A DNA stretch of 64,000 bases, from contig NC_019872.2 of assembly GCF_002234675.1 (NCBI RefSeq), forward strand, positions 10,165,950 to 10,229,949. Reading direction: 5' to 3'. The translations under genes were made by a program, and so were the position numbers. Of this stretch, positions 11,460 through 22,744 are shown piece after piece. A model generated the notes under the pieces. It saw only the letters and a list, made by a program, of their open reading frames with translations, was not told the origin of the DNA and did not search any database. Source of the DNA: Oryzias latipes. Its lineage: Eukaryota; Chordata; Actinopteri; Beloniformes; Adrianichthyidae. The first letter of the stretch is position 1. Each line of letters starts with the position of its first letter.

Positions 11460-13819
11460 AACAGATAAGAGCTGAAGGCTTCTTTTAGTGGACATATTTT
11501 ACTGTTAAAACATGGAGTTATGAATCTTATGACACACGAGGTGTTTACCTGTATAAACCTTTTTTGTAATTTAGGCTACAATGTATTTACATTGATTACA
11601 TTTGGACTGGACGGAAAAGAATAGGAGGGAAGAAAAGAGAAAAGGATGTTGGGGGGGTAGAAGGATAAGTATAGAGTGGGGGGGGGGGGTAAAACCATAA
11701 AGCATCATAAATCCTAAATAAATCTCCAAAGCAATCATTACTGTCAGGGGTAAAAATCTAAAGGATGGGGCCTATCCACACATGCACTCAAGTGTTACAA
11801 ACATGCCTGTTGGCTCCAAAAATCTTACAAACATGTCAACATGAACTTTATACAACTACTGTTCCCACACGCATTCAGACTAACACATGTAAAACATGTA
11901 TTTTTGCAAACTATTTTTGCAAAGTTGAGCTGACATCTGTGCTTGAGTGAGTGTTCATGTTCTGCTGGAGGTGGATGTTGGAATTACAAAAAAAAGAGGG
12001 ACATGTCCGGTCATCCCCACACCAAGACCTCCACAGAAGAACCAGTGGCAGCCAGAACCCCCAACACCCTCACGGTATAGCAGAGAGATGAAAACCGCCC
12101 ACCGGGCAATCACTTCAGGGGTGGGGCCCCTGGTCTGGGTGGGCCTGGCCCCCTTGCTGGGGGGGGGGGGGGGGGGGATAGCTGTTTGACCACCGGGGGA
12201 CAGTCTACCAGCTGTCCCCAACTTACCCCCTTCCTCATATAGCCTCATATTAGGGTGAGGGGGTGGGGGGCTTAGCCTGCGATGGGCCTTTGGGGGGGGG
12301 TTACTAGGCAGTGGCCCCCCTCCTATGGTTGCCGTATGGAGCGGGCCCCCCCTCTTTCGGTTTTATTTGCACCTTAGACATTTAGGGCCCTTGGTAGGGG
12401 GGGTGCTTGGACATCACTGCCAGCAAGCAGCAGATGTCCTCCTAGCACCCTACCCGCCAATTTTAACCGCACCTTAGACATTTAGGGCCCCTTGGTGGGG
12501 AGGGTGAGGGGACGTCACTGTGAGTAATCAGGAGATGTCCCCTTAGTGCCCTACCCGCCAATTTTAACTGCACCGCCCTTAGTACACAGACCCCTCCCCC
12601 CTCAATATATACATCCCAACATAAACACACACACATGCACACACACACCCTCTCAAACACACATACACGCACACACATTTGTTCCCCTACCTCTTCCCTG
12701 GTGGGGGGTACGGGCCCCTTTGCAACGGCGGCCGTGTCCCCGGGGTGCCGGCTTCCTGGGCCCGGCGGTGCTCTCTCCGCGCGGTGGGGGGGTTCACATT
12801 ACATCTGAGCCGGGGGTGTTCGTGTCCCTGGGGGGTGGGTTCTAGTCCCTGCTCCTGAGCGCTGGGCCCCGCCAAATTTCCAACTGTGGCCGAGCCTGGT
12901 CGGGCCATATTTACAACACCCCTTGTGGGCCCTCTTTTTTTTCCCCGGGGTTCCCCCTCCTGGGCGGGGGCGGCGGGCCCCTGCCTTGCTCCTACCTGGA
13001 CCAACCGTGGGCCGGGTGGATGGCTGCCTGGAGTGAGGAGCGGGTCTCCCTTGGGGGGTCCTGGCTCGTACCTGGGGTTGGGGCGGGGGGATGCCCGGAA
13101 CTCCTGGGTGGTGGTGGGGTGCTCGTCCGGGGCTGTGGGCGTCCTTCTCCGGTGGGGCCCTGCGTTGGGCGCTCCCGGCGCGACGGGGGGGCTGCTCTCC
13201 TGGTTGGGCTGGGGCGGCGCTCTTTTTCCCTCCGTGCCTCCCTGCTCTCTGGCTCCGGGGGCCTTGCGGCGGTCCTGCTGGCCCTGGCCTGGGTGGCGGG
13301 CTTGGACGCCCGGGCGGCGGTTGTTCCCTGCCGGTTCCCATGTGGCGTTGGGGGGATTCCGGCTGCCGCTGCTGCTGCGGTGGGGGTCTTGGGGTGGGGA
13401 TGGTTGGGCACTCTCCCTCCTTCTTTTCACGTTCCACCATCCATTTTAGAAGAACATAAACACTCACCTGAGCACAGGTGTTAGCTCACCTTTGCACTAA
13501 CAGTTTGCATGATTGAATGACTGAAATATTTCACACTAGTTGGTTTTAAGGCTTAAGAATGCGTGTGAACACTATCTGTTTTGTGTACATGTCGACACAT
13601 GTACCCCCTCTCTCTAACGTCCCTCTCTCTTCTTCCCCTCTTTCCTTTTCCGTCCGGTCCAACACCAAAGATTTTCAAACATGATTGAAATTAATAAAGT
13701 TTGGCCTCAATTACAAAAGGGGTTTATTCAGACATACCTTTGGTTTGTCTGAAGATTAATAACCCCTCTTGTTAAAGTAAAATATGTCCGACACAAGAGG
13801 CCCTCAGCTCTCATCTGTG
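11460..13819. mobile_element. GC-rich element bounded by long inverted arms
   Basis: The left arm (about 11460-12063) and the reverse complement of the right arm (about 13357-13819) align over several hundred bases. Shared blocks include 'ggacatattttact', 'ttttgtaatt.aggc', 'gga(c/t).ggacggaaaag', 'cacacgcattc', 'gctgacatctgtgctt' versus 'gctaacacctgtgctc', 'gtgagtgttcatgttct' versus 'gtgagtgtttatgttct', and 'catccccac.ccaagac'. The left arm has about 150 extra bases (11650-11800). The interior, especially 12700-13400, is far richer in G and C than the window and has long stop-free stretches in several frames on both strands, a result of base composition. No transposase was recognised. It looks like a foldback or palindromic non-autonomous element, or two inverted copies of one repeat. 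Confidence 0.6.
12360..12575. repeat. Two-copy tandem repeat, period about 100 bp, inside the GC-rich element
   Basis: The phrase 'gcaccttagacatttagggc' occurs at 12369 and 12469, and 'cctacccgccaattttaac' at about 12449 and 12550, giving a period of 100 bp with scattered differences. Confidence 0.75.
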
Positions 13820-14089
13820 AAGAGAGAGAAGAGCCAAGAAAGAGCAGGTCCTAGGAGCATGCCCAATTTTTCATTTTATTTCCGGTTGCATAAAAAAGTT
13901 ATTCTTCAATGTTTTTTTCCGTTCAAGGTGATGATAAATTAGGCAGAGGGCTGATTTAATAGTACGTTACAAATTTGCACCGGACGGCATGAAGGGGTTA
14001 TAGTATTTTGGTAAACATATTTGTAAATGCATTACGTTATAATATTGATAAATGTTTTTCATTTCTTTATATACTTTTTGGACCAACAC

Positions 14090-14226
14090 AAGTAAGTGTG
14101 TCTTCTCTCCATTGTGGTTAGATGCTGAAGAACCTGACAAAAGACCTGAGGTTCTGGTGTTCTCCAGGAGGAATATATCAAACCTTTTAGTCACATTGAG
14201 ATCCCATCTGAAGTCAGGTAGCAGCC
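14090..14226 (+). pseudogene. Decayed MIT-domain exon sequence of the first spartin copy
   Basis: This DNA aligns with the MIT-encoding sequence of the second spartin (24565-24720). 'ctccattgtggttagatgctgaag' matches 'ctcaattgcggtctggctgccgag', and the reading PDKRPEVLVFSRRN matches SNQRPEALDYFRKG. The frame is broken: a one-base difference lies before the block, the matching frame differs from the frame of the downstream coding exon, and a TGA at 14209-14211 blocks the downstream frame. The domain is therefore not encoded in one frame with the rest of the gene. Confidence 0.7.
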
Positions 14227-17200
14227 ATGTCCAGGCTGCTGCAGGAAGGGTTGAAAGGCGTAATCAACACTGTGAACGACCAATTTTCTGCCCCTTTTGC
14301 CCCCCAGATGATGACAGGAATGCAGAATTGTTCCCCGGTAAAAAATGTTCCAGTGTTTAATACCAACTGTCAACCTTACCAGAACTCCTGCAACATGTAT
14401 CAACCTTACCCTACTACCACCTACATCCAGGTGCCAGTTCCAAATGCAGCACCTCCTTATCCACATCCTTATCCTTATCCAGTTCCAAATGCAGCACCTC
14501 CTTATCCCTATCCTCCTCCTGCTTGTCCTCCTCCGTATTCATACCCTGTTGTACAATATACATACAAACCTCCTGCACCTGTAGCTGTTTTTGGAACTAA
14601 GGCTGTGAGTCCTCCTGCAGTTCAGCCCACAGTACTCGAACCAGTGCCTAAAAGCAGGCATTGCAGCCAGGCTTGTGTTCCTGCTGCAAAGGCTCCTGGG
14701 GCCGGAGAGCAGACCAAAGGAGAAGCAGCAGAAGAGGAAAATGGAAACGTGCTGCTTTCCATTTCCTCAGGCGTGCAGCTTTTCATTGTGGATGCTAAAG
14801 GCCAGGTCAGCTCTCCGTCTTCTCCAGGATACCTTCGCATCATCATCATCAGCAATCAGCAGCAAGACTCCACTGATACAAACCCTTTGGTTTTGTTAGA
14901 TGTGAGTATTTGGAAATGCATGTTTGATGAAGATGAAGACTGTTTGGCTATGTTTTTGGGAATGACTTTCACAGTAAAACTACTGTCAGATTGCTTTTCT
15001 GTTGGATTAAAAACATGCAAACTGTAACCGTCATAATAGTGATTAAATATGGTTTTATCAAAAAAAAAATGCTGTAAAAATTAAATTTTACAGTTTGAAT
15101 ATTAGTTAAATTGGTTTTATCATTAGGTCTTTTGAATTTTTCAAAAAGATTTTGAAAGAAAAATTCAAATTTGGGGTAACCTCTCTCTAAATGTTACTCA
15201 ATTTTGTGAAATAAGTCATCTTAAATAAAGGTGTCACGCTGTGTTACTTAAAGCAGCGCTATGTTACTAAGGCAGACCAAACAAAACCACTGCAATAAAA
15301 ATCAAATCAAACTTTATTTATACCGCACCATTCATGTGCAGCATTTTACATAATAAAGCATTTTTTAACTTTAAAACCAAAAGCAAAACAAATTGACTCA
15401 TTTTTTCATAAAAAACGTTTTCATCTCTGTGTGTTTCTCAGGTGTGTGACCTGTTGTACCCACTGACAAAAGACACTCCGGTGCTGCTGGCGACCTCTGG
15501 GATCTTCATGTTTCCTGACTCAGAGATCCCAGAGTCTTTTGTAGGTATTGTGCTGTCCTCTCAACTGCCTGCTGCTGAGCACGAGTTATTCAAGGAGCTC
15601 CTGTCACAGCTGGCCAACCTCAAGATCCAGGTCAGTCTTTCCTCATAAGGTTCAAAAAACTTTTTTTTACAAACCTGAATTGCATAAAAGTATTCTTCAC
15701 TTTATGAAAGCATTCTGTTTTAAACCGTTTCATTTTTTAATAAAATTTCCGAATCAGTCTAAACAAAGCAGCTTACTTTCATTCATTCCTTTTGGAACCA
15801 GAGAAAAACATATATTACTTTCTTTATTTGCCAGAAGTGTTTTTTATTTTTTTATTTTATGAGCTGCTCATTCTGTATTGTTACCTGCAGTCCTGGAATG
15901 CACCAGTTGCACAAGTGCACAGAGCTCTTCCTATTTTTAAACTTTCAGTATCTGCAGTTACGTGTTTCACACAAAATAATATGGAACATGTTTGTGCATT
16001 TATGCTTAAAAGAAAGTAGCAGATTCAGTGAAACGTGTCCCACAAAGTCAATATATTCAGTTTTCCACTAATCTTTGAATTCGACATACATTCATTTATT
16101 TTAAAAAAAGATTTTATTTAATTTATTATTTAATTAGTATTCAGGAATTCATTTTTGTTTTACATCCTTTTGTTTACAGTACTTTAAAAATAGGCAGAAC
16201 AGCATCGATTTTAGAGGCAATGTCAATACTTTATTGGCCCAATTCATCTTATTTTGTGCTTTTAAAACTGTATTTTTAAAATAAACACACATGTACACAC
16301 CCACAACTCATCCTACAGTGAAACCATATAGAGACATGTTTACACTCCTCTCACCAAACAGGATTATTGGGCGTCTTCTGGTTAAGCTAAAGAATGAATG
16401 TGCAGAATGAAGTTGTTCTGAGAAATGGCATGTAGAGCAAAGGAACAGAGCCCCAGAGTTCCTTTCTTCACTTTAAACTGTTACAGTAATGTCCTGAAGC
16501 AATTTAAAGAGGAAAACGTTGGAATCTTGAGATTCGGGTTCTGACAAAAGGCCTCCTTGACAGTGATAGTGAAACTTAGTGCTATCTTCCATCTTACTGC
16601 ATATAATTTAACTAACTATTGAACATTGACAGAGCCCAGACGACCATGGAGAAGAAAGCATCAACCTGAATGAAAAAGTTTCCCTCCCCTCCTGTAATGA
16701 GGACCTTAAGGAAAAACCACTGCGTCCCGAATGGAGCGAGAAGATGGGCAATGCAATTTTGTCAGGTAAGTCGAGGTAGAGGGAATAAAGATTTGTATGG
16801 ATACAACATGTACACAAGCATACACAAGTTTCTGTAGTCACGGAAACAAGATGGATTTAGTGGAAATGAGAACACCAGCCTCAGGACAGGGGCATTACTT
16901 TCTGTATGAAAGCTGATGACAGCTGTTATTTAGGGAATCTTTTAGTTCTGTGCAGACAATACAGGAAGAAAAAGAAAATCAAACTCAGATTTTGCCTGTT
17001 TTGATTACAAATTTGCTTTGATGTTTGGGGAAAAAAGACTGGATCATCAGCATATTTCTTTAACTAAGATCTGTGTGTGAGAGTGCCTTACACATATTTA
17101 CACTAGAGGGGTAAAAAAAACGTTTTTCGGAAGTGATACTGACATAACCAGGGTTTTGCAAAGTGAGGCTCTGGAGTGGCTCTTTTACCCCTGCATTGTG

Positions 17201-19443
17201 TCACTCTGGTTGAAGAAAAGTTCAGTGGTTTTTCATTTTAAAAAGTAAAATATGTTTCTGAACATAAGCCAAATTGAGCAGAACAAAACAAAAACATGAG
17301 TCAAACATTTTTAAACTCATTCACAAACAGTTGAAACATAGAATGGATCACTCCATGAGGCGTCTGACTATGGCAGCCATAATGCAACGACAGTCCATCA
17401 AGCAGTGCGGCTTTGTAGTTTACCAAAGTCGTATTGAAACATTTTGGTGGGTTTTTGAGTGCCATGTGCCACATTAAATTGTTTAGAGTACAACCCGATT
17501 TGATACAAAGGTACACAAAAGTGGTCTGTCTATTTAAAAAAAAATTGAGTGCATTAAATTTGATTAGTCGGATTTACAAATCAATGGCTGAGTTTTTTTT
17601 TAAACTGCGGACATTACACTAACGTGGTGTTTTTATTCTAGGAAATCATTCAAAGTTCTTTTTAAAAATTCAGAACTATTTCATATTTGTTAAAAAATGA
17701 TATTCTATCTTTGTTTTATTCATGACAAATGAACAATAGTTCCATATTTTTATCATCATACTGTTGCACACTTGAAAAGATGACCTGGACAAATGTGTTT
17801 GTGTGTGTTTTTAAGTTAGCCTTTAGTGAGCAGCTGGAACACAAACAGCAATCAGTCAACTTCTGTCTCCGTGTCTCATTAAACAGGCTCAGTAGACGCT
17901 GCTGTTCTGGCCTGCTCCATATAGAAAATATCCCCCTTGTGGTGAGACATAAGAATTGCTGTACTTTCTTCAGTAAGCTAAGTGCTGTTCTATAATCATG
18001 AGCATCAGTGATTTTACAGATAAAAGATAACATACCGAAAAATATGGGGGTATGGGGAAAATTTGGCAACATTTATAAATTTTGCAACATTTATTCCTTA
18101 CCCTTAGAATACTAAATAAATACAAAGCAGTGTGGTAAATTTCTAAAGGGTGAAGTGAGACTTAGGGGCTCTTACTGGGCTGTGGTCTGTGAGAAATTGA
18201 CCCAAATGGCTCTTCAAGTGTTAAAGGTTGGAGACTCCTTGGATGAACATTAAATTTCTCTGTAGGATCCACAAAATTCAGTAAGGGTTTTGCAAAAAAG
18301 GCAAAGTCCACAAGCACGTCCATTCATAAACAAGGAGCCAAGATCCGAGACAACATTGAACCTGCAAAGACTCCAACAAAGGTCAGTCCCCACATCACCC
18401 AAGGTCTCAATGCGGCTGAAACAACCTCCCGTGGAGCTTTGGAAGTCAGTCGCTTCTTGGGTAAGAGAGTGAAAATTTCTAAAAGTTTGAATTTTGCATT
18501 TAAGTGATATACCAATTGAGATTTGGCTCTGACCTTTTGTTTTTTGTTGTGTTTCTGTGTGTTTTTTTGATAGTGGGTGGTATGAATGCAGTCTCAGGAC
18601 AAGCAGGAAAATTGTTGGCCCCACAAGTCCAAAAGCACGGAGCCAAACTTGTACCTAAGACAATGAAGGACAGCCGCGATGGCCGTGCTTCCAATGCTGA
18701 TGGTGCTAAGTTTGTAGCGGTCAACAGTGCAAAAGGTACGTGCAGAAGATCGGGACATAAGCATTTCGACAATATACACCATTTTTAGTTTTTTTCTAAG
18801 AATTTTTTTTCCTTAAATTGCTTTTTATTGTAGGTTTCTCTGCTGTTTGGACCAATTTGAAGACAGGAGCAAAAGATGTTTGCAAAAGTGTTGCAACTGA
18901 GACTGTTGCAACTGTAGAATACAAGTAAGTCTCTGATGTGCCATGCTTTTTTTTGCTGATTTATGATTATGGCTTCTTATTCTTTTTGTTGTCTGTTTCT
19001 AAATGTCTTTGCTCATTTTAGAAAGCAATGAAAGATGGTTCTGTATAAAGTTGTATGTGTAGTAACTAGAAGTGGAGCTTGAGATATATTTAATTACCTT
19101 CATTAATATTTCTGTTATGCTATTTCTTTAATTTACATATTTATTGAGATTTATTACATACAAGTCACAAGATATCAATATGATCTTTGTCGTTCTCCAA
19201 CATTTTATGTCTCTAGTCTTTAATTTTCCTTTGCTCTCATTTTCCTAAATGTCTAATTTTTAATCAAGGTATGGTGAAGATGCAGGACAAGCGACAGACA
19301 CGGCTCTTAAAACAGTGGGAAATGCTGGCTTGGCTGCATACAACTTTGACCGTCTATCCATAGGAAGACTAATGTTATCTACCGCTATGAGCACAGCTGA
19401 GGAAATGGTTGACGAAAACGACAGACAGCCGACAGGAAGCTGA
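14227..19443 (+). CDS. spart: Spartin paralogue 1, lacking the MIT domain
   Basis: Seven coding exons: 14227-14901, 15442-15630, 16633-16765, 18266-18460, 18574-18735, 18834-18924, 19269-19443 (TGA). Joined length 1620 bp, 539 aa, phases consistent. Exons 4-6 have the same lengths (195, 162, 91 bp) as in the second copy. Spartin works in endosomal trafficking and lipid-droplet turnover. The protein begins MSRLLQEGLKGVINTVNDQF, matching the end of the MIT region of copy 2. Residues 50-125 are Pro/Tyr-rich with a duplicated NAAPPYP block and a PPPY motif (101-104) that could bind WW-domain E3 ligases. A conserved mid-region (SSGVQLFIV, GYLRI, VCDLLYPLT) and the C-terminal senescence-type domain (PEWSEKMGNAILSG to GLAAYNFDRLS) follow. 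The Lys/Glu tail of copy 2 is missing. An in-frame stop 16 bases upstream fixes the start unless a spliced upstream exon exists. Confidence 0.85.
15296..15400. repeat. Dispersed repeat end in spartin 1 intron 1
   Basis: 'caaatcaaactttatttata' followed by a GCAC box resembles the common 3' end of teleost LINE/SINE elements. Only a short piece is visible. Confidence 0.35.
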
Positions 19444-19923
19444 AGGAAGGGTGCTCCACAGACAGTATGCACATGTGCAATGGGCCAGGAGAAAGGTGGA
19501 GAAGGAGCAACACAACATCTATGAAATGAGAAGAAGCAGAAGCAAAATGTGGAGCATCAAGCTGTGGATGATGACACAAAAAAGCTCTGTTCTACAAATG
19601 TTTTTATCAATGAAATGAATGTCTAACATTAGTTATCTAATGGGGCATCTGTGTCCATCAAACACTCAGAATACCATGCCTGTCATCTGTTTTGTTATTT
19701 AAGGTTACTCATTTAACAAGATTTTTTTAACTGTACTATGTAAATTTAGTACCAATGTAGTATCCACAGTATTTCTGAAAAATTGGTCAATCAGTTGCTA
19801 CTCTGGTGGCAAAAATGATGCATCTTGGTGATGCTTTTGAAAACTTCTCATGTGTTGCATCTTTTCAAAGATGTTATAAATGTTTCATATTTTACTGTCA
19901 CTTATTTGTTCTGCTAGTGAAAA

Positions 19924-19929
19924 AATAAA
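19924..19929 (+). other. spart: Probable polyadenylation signal of spartin 1
   Basis: AATAAA overlapping a second AATAAA, about 480 bp after the stop codon. Confidence 0.5.
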
Positions 19930-20437
19930 TAAAAGATCAGCCTTTTTAAATGTGTATATCACAACCAATCAAGTTTATGGCTCCTAGCTTGTTGTAATGG
20001 CTTCAAGTCAACTAATTTTTAAAACTTTTTTCTTTAGATACAGACTCAATTCAATGGGCCTTTTGTGAGAAACATTAGTGACATCAAAACAGTGATAAAA
20101 TCATAAATCTGTACAATTGTAATTTGAAATGTTTTCCCAGCTTAAGCATCGAAAAATGGAAAAAGTCTGACATTTGACCACAGGGGTCCTGGAGCCCTGC
20201 CAGAGTTGCAGGGACTCTGGATATTTTGGGGATTTGTACAGATTTTTTTGTTTACCAAAGAAAAGAACAAAACCTTTGACTTCTAGATACAACTATGTCA
20301 CAATTGTGGGTCATCATGATTAAACAAAGGGATAACAGAAAGCTGATTGAGGAAAGCCCAATGCCTGACTAAAACACAAAATCTGTAGGTCTGTAGCAGC
20401 AAAACCGAGGAAAAAAACAGTTGTGAAAAAAAACAAC

Positions 20438-20559
20438 AACCTTGTTCTATCTTCAGTGAAGATCACAAATCATTGAAGAAAAAAGGTTCAGAGCACTGTC
20501 TAGTGGGTCTAGATGACCCAACTCCCAATGTTAAAGTGCCTAGGATAGCACAAGGGTTA
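20438..20559 (+). mobile_element. PiggyBac-like MITE (family 1), internally deleted copy
   Basis: The left terminus AACCTTGTTCTATCTT is joined directly to the right half of the family, from CAGTGAAGATCACAAATC to CTAGGATAGCACAAGGGTTA. About 85 internal bases present in full copies (for example 40674-40878) are missing. Confidence 0.8.
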
Positions 20560-20964
20560 CTCCAAAGAAAATTCAGAGGTAAACCCTAAGACTTAAAGAT
20601 AGACCAGATGTCTACCTGTCATATAACAAAGGAAAGAATTTCTGTAAAGGAGAGATACTATAGTTGAGAGCTCTCTTTTAGAAATTCAATGAAACTAAAG
20701 TAACCCTGAAAGAGTGAGGTTCCTGAGTTTATTCAAATGTTTCATGGTTTACTCCACCTGAGCTTTTGCCTCTTTTTATGAGTCATCTCAAAACTCACCT
20801 CACAATACAGACGGCACATTTTATCAACAATCTCATCTTTACAAAAAATGTAGAAAATATCCTATCTTTAGACATGTTCTTATAATAAAACATTACAAAG
20901 AAGATAAAGATTTTTGATAAGTAAATAGTTTAGTTGTCCTCTTGTGATTTTTTTTGTTGTTGTT

Positions 20965-21118
20965 GGGATTCAATTCAATTCAATTTAATTTATTTGTATA
21001 GCCCAAAATCACAACAACAGTTGTCTAGATGGGCTTCGAAATAAACATGAACTCAAAAGGATCATAAATACAAAGAGTGCAATAGGAAAGAATTTGTCTC
21101 AGATGAACACTTATTTTT
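20965..21118 (+). repeat. Dispersed teleost repeat next to a (TA)n array
   Basis: Begins with CAATTCAATTCAATTTAATT and 'tatttgtatagcccaaaatc'; it is the sense counterpart of the antisense copy at 11157-11384. Confidence 0.65.
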
Positions 21119-21120
<2 letters not shown>

Positions 21121-21196
<76 letters not shown>

Positions 21197-21216
21197 AAAT
21201 ATATATATATATATAT
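21121..21216. repeat. (TA)n microsatellite with one interruption
   Basis: TA array 21121-21194, interrupted by GGAAA, then TA again to 21216. Confidence 0.95.
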
Positions 21217-21439
21217 GTAGCCAAGACTAACTGAGAGATAAGAATTCTTTAACACCGTCTCATGGTGTCTTGAGTTATTTTGATATCTTCTTTCCTACAT
21301 TATTTATTGGGAAGGTTAATTGTGCCTTTTTACTCTGCTTACAAATCAACCTAAAACGTTTTAATGTATTTTATTTGTCAGACTAGACTTGCGTCTCAGA
21401 ACTAGACACTTGAAAACTTGACAATAGATCAGAGATAAT

Positions 21440-21640
21440 GGTGTTCCTCTAAAGGAACCATAGCATTTTTGTAACTTGAGGTTCCAACAGGAGGACAAAC
21501 ATTATCCTCTGCTGCAGAGGACGTTGAAAGGTGTGATATACACAGCAAAAGACCAACTTTCTCCCACAGAAGCCAGAAGTCATCCTGCAGTTCAGCTCCC
21601 TGTATATACAACAGAGCAAAGTTTATGGGATCTGCAGCAA
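21440..21640 (+). pseudogene. Third spartin-like fragment, broken
   Basis: The reading LLQRTLKGVIYTAKDQLS (around 21508-21562) matches LLQEGLKGVINTVNDQFS at the start of spartin 1. At DNA level 'ctgctgcag', 'ttgaaaggtgtgat' and 'gaccaactttct' match 14231-14300. A second block, 'tcctgcagttcagc' at 21583-21596, matches 14613-14626, so about 300 bp of the exon are deleted. No later spartin exon follows with proper splice sites. It resembles copy 1 more than copy 2, so it probably derives from the already truncated copy. Confidence 0.65.
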
Positions 21641-22744
21641 CTCTTCTCCAGCTGGAGAAGTCAGGAAAGCAGAGTGAGCATTCCCACATTCTAAATCAGT
21701 ATAAAACAAAGTACTCATTATCCTGCAGTGCCATCTGGAGGCTGAGGCACGTGACGACATTAAAAATCCCAAGTCCTTGCTATGACCAAGCCCTTTAGGG
21801 CAAATTTTGAAGGTACAGGTCCAAAAAACTGTGACTTGGTGGTAGATTTGAAAAGCAACAGAAAAGGAAACCATTGGCTCAAGAACAAAAGTTACCCCTA
21901 CTCTTAGTGACAAAGAGAACAGACAGAAAGTATCAAACAGGAAGTGAAAAACCAGTGTGTCCTTCATGGAGTACGACGATTCCTCAAGAATTGTTTGACG
22001 AGTTTGTAAAAGAGTTTAGATAACGGAAATGAGGGTCAAAATAAAGATGAGTCTAAAGCCTGATGGGTTGACTGATTGAGGTTTCTACGGTAAATACAAA
22101 ATGAGCCACAAAGATCAGTCAAATCCTTGCAAAAGTTCACCAAAAAAAACAACAAGCAAGGACTCAAGACTGCCTCACAGGAAATGCCATTCTTTCAACC
22201 CCTGTCACACCCAAACTCACCCATCATTCAATACATGGGTTGAAACAGCTAGCCCTTTTGAATATTTAGGTTTCCTGTCATGGTTTGTGTAGAGATTTTA
22301 ACCTGACCTTTTCCCTGTTGTATGTATTAAGTTTCTTTTTTCTATTAAACTGCATTTAAAAAAATCTTTTTTTTAAACTACAAAAAAGATCACCCTAAAA
22401 AAAAAAAAAAAAACATGGGTCTAAGCTGTTCCAAAACACGAGGAAGATTCAAAACCACCAAGCCTGGCTGCTGAGATGCAAATGTTTGATTTAACAGAGT
22501 GAAGTAAAGACCTGCAGAGCTGGAAGACTGGATTTTTCTGTACACATTTCTTAAACACTATATCACAGTCCATAACCGTCATTATAAAATAAAAGTGTGA
22601 TTGATATGCAAGCAAAACCATGAAAAATGTTCTCCAATCAAAGGAAGATGTGGCTTTGACAAATAAATACATTGGACACTGTAAAGAATACTGTCATGAA
22701 AACTAACAAGTTGCTTAATAGGAAAAATGCAACAAAAACTTAAA

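Noticed and set aside
12687..13484. Six overlapping long open frames (up to 247 aa) on both strands
   Set aside because: They overlap in nearly all frames in a very GC-rich stretch where stop codons are rare. Proteins are Pro/Arg/Gly or Trp/Gly/Leu-rich with no domain.
17716..18072. 118-aa minus-strand frame in spartin 1 intron 3
   Set aside because: No recognisable domain, lies within an intron of a gene on the other strand, no splice or promoter signs.
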